DNA of 25,783 bases from Anaerolineaceae bacterium (lineage in GTDB: Bacteria; Chloroflexota; Anaerolineae; Anaerolineales; Anaerolineaceae), in assembly GCA_014860845.1 (NCBI GenBank), contig JACZIY010000555.1, positions 1-25,783 on the forward strand, read 5' to 3'. Below are positions 22,892 to 25,783 of this stretch, one piece after another (positions within the stretch are counted from its first letter, which is position 1; the number at the start of each line of letters is the position of its first letter). Under the pieces are notes generated by a model. The model was not told where the DNA came from and searched no databases. It saw only the letters and a program-made list of their open reading frames with translations. The translations under genes were made by a program, and so were the position numbers.

Positions 22892-24292
22892 ATGACTTTT
22901 AAAATTTATAATACATTGACCCGTAAAAAAGAAGAATTAGAGACACTCGAACCTGGTATTGTCAAGATGTATGTCTGTGGACCCACGGTGTATTCCAAAG
23001 CTCATGTGGGGCATGCCATGTCTGCGATGGTATTTGATATCATCCGTCGGTACCTGGAATATCGTGGCTACGAGATGCACTACCTGATGAATTTCACCGA
23101 TGTTGATGATAAGATCATCGCGCGTGCGAATGAACAAGACGCTGATCCTTTCCAGTTGGCAGAGGGCTATATCCGCGATTACGAACAGAATTTATCCGAT
23201 CTGAACATCAAGCCGGCCACTTACAACCCTCGCGCAACCCAGGAAATTGACCAGATCCTAGAAATGATCGCAGGGCTGATTGAAAAGGGCTACGCCTATC
23301 CCGTAGATGGCGATGTTTATTTCCGTGTCACCAAAGATGAAGATTATGGAAGATTATCCGGTAGGAAACTTGCAGATATGCAGGCGGGATCCAGGATTGA
23401 CATCGATGTTCGTAAAGAACACCCAATGGACTTTGCTTTATGGAAAGCAGCCCGTCCCGGTGAGCCTTCATGGGATAGTCCCTGGGGTAAAGGAAGGCCC
23501 GGCTGGCACATCGAATGTTCTGCGATGAATTTGCATCACCATGGGGACCAGATCGACATTCATGGTGGCGGAAATGATCTGGTTTTTCCCCATCATGAGA
23601 ATGAAATTGCCCAAACCGAGAGTCTGACGGGAAAACCTTTTGCCCGTTACTGGGTACATAACGGTATGCTGCAATTAGGTGGCGAAAAAATGTCCAAATC
23701 CACCGGTAATCTGGTATCCATCGAAGAATTTCTCAGTAAATACAGTGCTGATACCTTGCGATTCACGGTTTTGAATGCCAATTATCGCGGACCTTTGACC
23801 TTTAACGATGAAGTCCTGGCTCAATCCGAAAATGCATTGAACCGGTTGACTTCCGGTTTCAGGCAGGCTTTACCTGGGGCTAAAGGGGCACCCGCGGATA
23901 TGCTCGCATCCTTAGCAAAACAGGTGGAAGAAACACAAACCAGCTTCATCAATAATATGGATGATGATTTCAACAGTGCTGGTGCATTGGGTTCGTTGTT
24001 CGATCTGGTGCGCGTGATCAATCAGTCACGCACCTCCGGAGCAACCAACCAGGAACTACAGCCTGCCCAGGAAAAAGTACGTGAATTAACCAATGTGTTC
24101 GGTTTGGTACTCGCAGAAACGAAAGGTTCTGAATCGCAGGCAGATGCATTTATAGACTTAATGCTGGAATTACGCGCGTCGTTAAGAAAAGATAAACTTT
24201 GGGCATACTCCGATTTAATCCGTGACCGATTAAAAGTATTGGGTGTGACACTGGAAGATAGTAAAGACGGGACAACATGGCGATGGGATTAA
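22892..24292 (+). CDS. cysS: Cysteinyl-tRNA synthetase
   Basis: A 466-residue class I synthetase that charges tRNA-Cys with cysteine at the expense of ATP. The HIGH motif appears as HVGH (38-41) and KMSKS at 266-270. The zinc ligands that select cysteine are all present: Cys29, Cys209 (IECSAM), His234 and Glu238 (FPHHENE). Length is that of the bacterial enzyme. AGGAG precedes the ATG. rlmB follows after seven bases, so the two are co-transcribed, an arrangement common in many bacteria. Confidence 0.98.
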   Translation: MTFKIYNTLTRKKEELETLEPGIVKMYVCGPTVYSKAHVGHAMSAMVFDIIRRYLEYRGYEMHYLMNFTDVDDKIIARANEQDADPFQLAEGYIRDYEQNLSDLNIKPATYNPRATQEIDQILEMIAGLIEKGYAYPVDGDVYFRVTKDEDYGRLSGRKLADMQAGSRIDIDVRKEHPMDFALWKAARPGEPSWDSPWGKGRPGWHIECSAMNLHHHGDQIDIHGGGNDLVFPHHENEIAQTESLTGKPFARYWVHNGMLQLGGEKMSKSTGNLVSIEEFLSKYSADTLRFTVLNANYRGPLTFNDEVLAQSENALNRLTSGFRQALPGAKGAPADMLASLAKQVEETQTSFINNMDDDFNSAGALGSLFDLVRVINQSRTSGATNQELQPAQEKVRELTNVFGLVLAETKGSESQADAFIDLMLELRASLRKDKLWAYSDLIRDRLKVLGVTLEDSKDGTTWRWD

Positions 24293-24299
24293 TCAACCA

Positions 24300-25034
24300 A
24301 TGAAAGAGTGGATATCAGGACGTAATCCGGTTTTTGAAGTGTTGCGAGCTAAACGTAGGCATGTCTTTCGGCTTTTGTTGGCCAAAGGTATGGATCGCGG
24401 TGGGCATGTTAATGAAATCATCAAGCTTGCTCATGCAAGAAAACTGCAAATTGAGGAAATACCCCGTAACCAACTGGACAGTATGGGCGTGAATCACCAG
24501 GGTATCGCACTTCAAGCCAGTGCATATCCGATGGCGGCCATGGATGAGATTATTCTGGAAGCAGGGAAACGTGGTGAGCCATTATTTGTGCTGGTATTGG
24601 ATGAAGTTCAGGATCCACAAAATCTGGGTACCTTGTTACGCAGTGCCGAAGCGGTTGGCATTCATGGCGTCGTTCTACCTTTTCGCCGTACTGCTTCCGT
24701 TACTCCGGCCGTTGTCAGCGCTTCATCCGGTGCTGTAGAGCACTTACTAATTACACAGGTAAATCTGGCTCAGGCGATTGAAGAATTAAAAGCCAAAGGT
24801 GCCTGGGTCATTGGATTGGAAGGGGGTGTCGGGTCAAAACCCATTGAACAGGTCGATTTATCCGGAGATCTGGTGATTGTAGTTGGCAGCGAAGGCAGTG
24901 GTATGCGCCCCCTCACCCGCAAGCTTTGTGACCATCTCGTAAGTATACCCATGCGCGGTCAGGTGGATTCTCTCAATGCTGCTGTCGCTGGTTCGGTCGC
25001 CCTTTACCACGCATTACAGGCAAGACAGAGATAA
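24300..25034 (+). CDS. rlmB: 23S rRNA (guanosine-2'-O)-methyltransferase RlmB, TrmH/SpoU family
   Basis: A 244-residue enzyme. The N-terminal substrate-binding domain (1-75) begins with ISGRNPVFEVLRA, the typical opening. The SPOUT knot domain holds VLDEVQDPQNLGTLLRSAEA (motif 1 with the key Asn and Arg), VIVVGSEGSGM (motif 2) and IPMRGQVDSLNAAVAGSVALY (motif 3, SAM-binding trefoil knot). It uses SAM to methylate a ribose in 23S rRNA (G2251 in E. coli). It starts seven bases after cysS with no clear ribosome site of its own, indicating coupled translation. RlmB is favoured over a tRNA TrmH by the N-terminal domain and context. Confidence 0.93.
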   Translation: MKEWISGRNPVFEVLRAKRRHVFRLLLAKGMDRGGHVNEIIKLAHARKLQIEEIPRNQLDSMGVNHQGIALQASAYPMAAMDEIILEAGKRGEPLFVLVLDEVQDPQNLGTLLRSAEAVGIHGVVLPFRRTASVTPAVVSASSGAVEHLLITQVNLAQAIEELKAKGAWVIGLEGGVGSKPIEQVDLSGDLVIVVGSEGSGMRPLTRKLCDHLVSIPMRGQVDSLNAAVAGSVALYHALQARQR

Positions 25035-25061
25035 TACTAACCAACGACCCTGTACAATCAT

Positions 25062-25091
25062 CTTACAAAAATGAGGTAAGCGTACTATAAT
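25062..25091 (+). promoter_or_regulatory. Promoter of the ferritin gene
   Basis: CTTACA (25062-25067) and a perfect TATAAT (25086-25091), 18-base spacer. No recognisable Fur box overlaps it. Confidence 0.6.
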
Positions 25092-25094
25092 TAA

Positions 25095-25114
25095 TTCAGA
25101 CTTTTTACTCTGAA
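25095..25114 (+). other. Small hairpin in the ferritin 5' leader
   Basis: TTCAGA and TCTGAA flank an 8-base loop right at the expected transcription start. It could stabilise the mRNA end or be an operator. Role unknown. Confidence 0.35.
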
Positions 25115-25165
25115 ATAGGAGTTTTAGATCACCTGGTTACAGGAAAAAATAGATAGGAGAAAAAA

Positions 25166-25651
25166 ATGCTTATTAATAATGAACTTGCAAAGAAAATGAT
25201 GGAACAGGTGCGCAATGAATTTGCCGCTGGCTTACAATATCTAGCAATTGCGACTTATTTTGAACAGGATGCGATGGATAACACTGCCGGGTTCTTCTAC
25301 GCCCAGGCGGAAGAAGAAAAAGAACACGCGATGAAATTGTTACACTATGTCGTCGAAACTGGTGGTGCAGCAGATTTGTTACCCATTCCAGCACCTACTG
25401 CAAAAATTACATCTGCCGAAGCTGCTTTCCAAGCAGCATTGAATTGGGAAGTGGAAGTCACCGGACAGATTAACGCATTGGTGGATCTTGCCAAAAAGCA
25501 AAATGATTACCTAGCTCAGAATTTCCTGAATTGGTTCGTTGATGAACAATTAGAAGAAGTCACAACTATGGAAAAATATCTGTCCATGGTCAAAAAAATG
25601 GGCGACAAGAACATCATCTTGTTGGAGCATCTCATCAAAGGCGGCGATTAA
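25166..25651 (+). CDS. ftn: Bacterial ferritin (non-haem iron storage)
   Basis: A 161-residue four-helix protein, the length of FtnA-type ferritins, which assemble into a 24-mer cage that oxidises and stores iron. The ferroxidase residues are visible: Glu18 (RNEFAAG), Glu51 and His54 (AEEEKEHAMK), a central Glu in NWEVEVTGQINAL, and the Gln-Glu of VDEQLEEV. GGAG precedes the ATG with six A between. It has its own promoter and a strong terminator, so it is a single-gene unit separate from rlmB. Haem-binding Met of bacterioferritin is not evident. Confidence 0.95.
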   Translation: MLINNELAKKMMEQVRNEFAAGLQYLAIATYFEQDAMDNTAGFFYAQAEEEKEHAMKLLHYVVETGGAADLLPIPAPTAKITSAEAAFQAALNWEVEVTGQINALVDLAKKQNDYLAQNFLNWFVDEQLEEVTTMEKYLSMVKKMGDKNIILLEHLIKGGD

Positions 25652-25671
25652 TTTCCACCGTTCAAAAAATA

Positions 25672-25701
25672 ATCGGGCATCCAATTGGATGCCCGATTTT
25701 T
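25672..25701. terminator. Bidirectional terminator after ferritin
   Basis: A perfect 11-bp stem (25672-25682 with 25687-25697), 4-base loop AATT, A-run before and T-run after. It serves ferritin and, on the other strand, the convergent gene whose stop codon touches its T-run. Confidence 0.9.
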
Positions 25702-25783
25702 ACTTAATAACGAATGCCCACAATATCCATAGAATCAGCATGACAAAGCCAATACCAAACCGGACACCGACCGACCATCCGCA
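25700..25783 (-). CDS. C-terminal end of a small membrane protein, partial
   Basis: A minus-strand frame enters from the right edge and stops at TAA (25700-25702). The 27 visible residues (GVRFGIGFVMLILWILWAFV plus ends) form one hydrophobic helix with a lysine at the C-terminus, so it is the last membrane segment of a protein encoded mostly outside the window. Too short to name. Convergent with ferritin and sharing its terminator. Confidence 0.6.
   Translation of the reverse strand, partial: CGWSVGVRFGIGFVMLILWILWAFVIK

Noticed and set aside
1..25783. CRISPR arrays, insertion sequences, integrase or phage genes
   Set aside because: No regularly spaced repeats, transposase, recombinase or phage structural protein was recognised on either strand.

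Overview
The window looks like a chromosomal segment of a Chloroflexota bacterium, probably class Anaerolineae. This is inferred from gene content: a membrane PIN/TRAM protein next to cysS and rlmB, a 913-residue MalT-type LuxR regulator, an ABC-LytTR fusion and HisKA_3-type sensor kinases. No rRNA is present to confirm it.

Layout. (1) 1-1593, minus strand: a lipid kinase followed by a PlsY-type acyltransferase that runs off the left edge. (2) 1594-2783: mostly non-coding, with one PIN-domain gene flanked by two imperfect direct repeats. The start of each repeat matches the 3' end of the tRNA-Glu gene found at 21.4 kb. (3) 2784-7842, plus strand: a degenerate ABC ATPase fused to a LytTR DNA-binding domain, then an intact ABC-2 exporter ATPase, a permease, a CPBP intramembrane protease and a second, paralogous permease. 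(4) 8021-11840, plus strand: a good promoter, a complete NarL/DesK-type kinase and regulator pair, then a second pair in stripped form (a kinase with no ATPase domain and a receiver with no output domain), then a small membrane protein. (5) 11913-14749: a membrane-anchored class-C beta-lactamase-like hydrolase and a membrane M28 peptidase. (6) 21165-15023, minus strand: the MalT-like regulator followed by four small proteins of unknown function (two of them membrane proteins), a nucleoside phosphorylase and a C_GCAxxG_C_C protein. (7) 21398-21470: tRNA-Glu(CTC), minus strand, with a clear promoter and terminator. (8) 21661-25783: PIN/TRAM protein, cysS, rlmB, then ferritin and the tail of a convergent membrane protein.

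How the parts may fit. Regions 3-5 look like an envelope or peptide-stress module: a NatAB-like exporter with an embedded CPBP protease, its own LytTR regulator, a two-component system and two membrane-anchored hydrolases. The substrate cannot be read from the sequence. The most interesting structural point is that the 14-mer TGCCCCCAAGGGGA at the tRNA-Glu 3' end occurs three times, always intergenic and in the same orientation, each time with a hairpin just beyond the tRNA-tail side. The interior also looks richer in G+C than the two flanks in the rows I counted. Together these suggest that the DNA between about 1.9 and 21.4 kb was gained by successive integrations at tRNA-Glu. No integrase gene is visible, so this remains a hypothesis.
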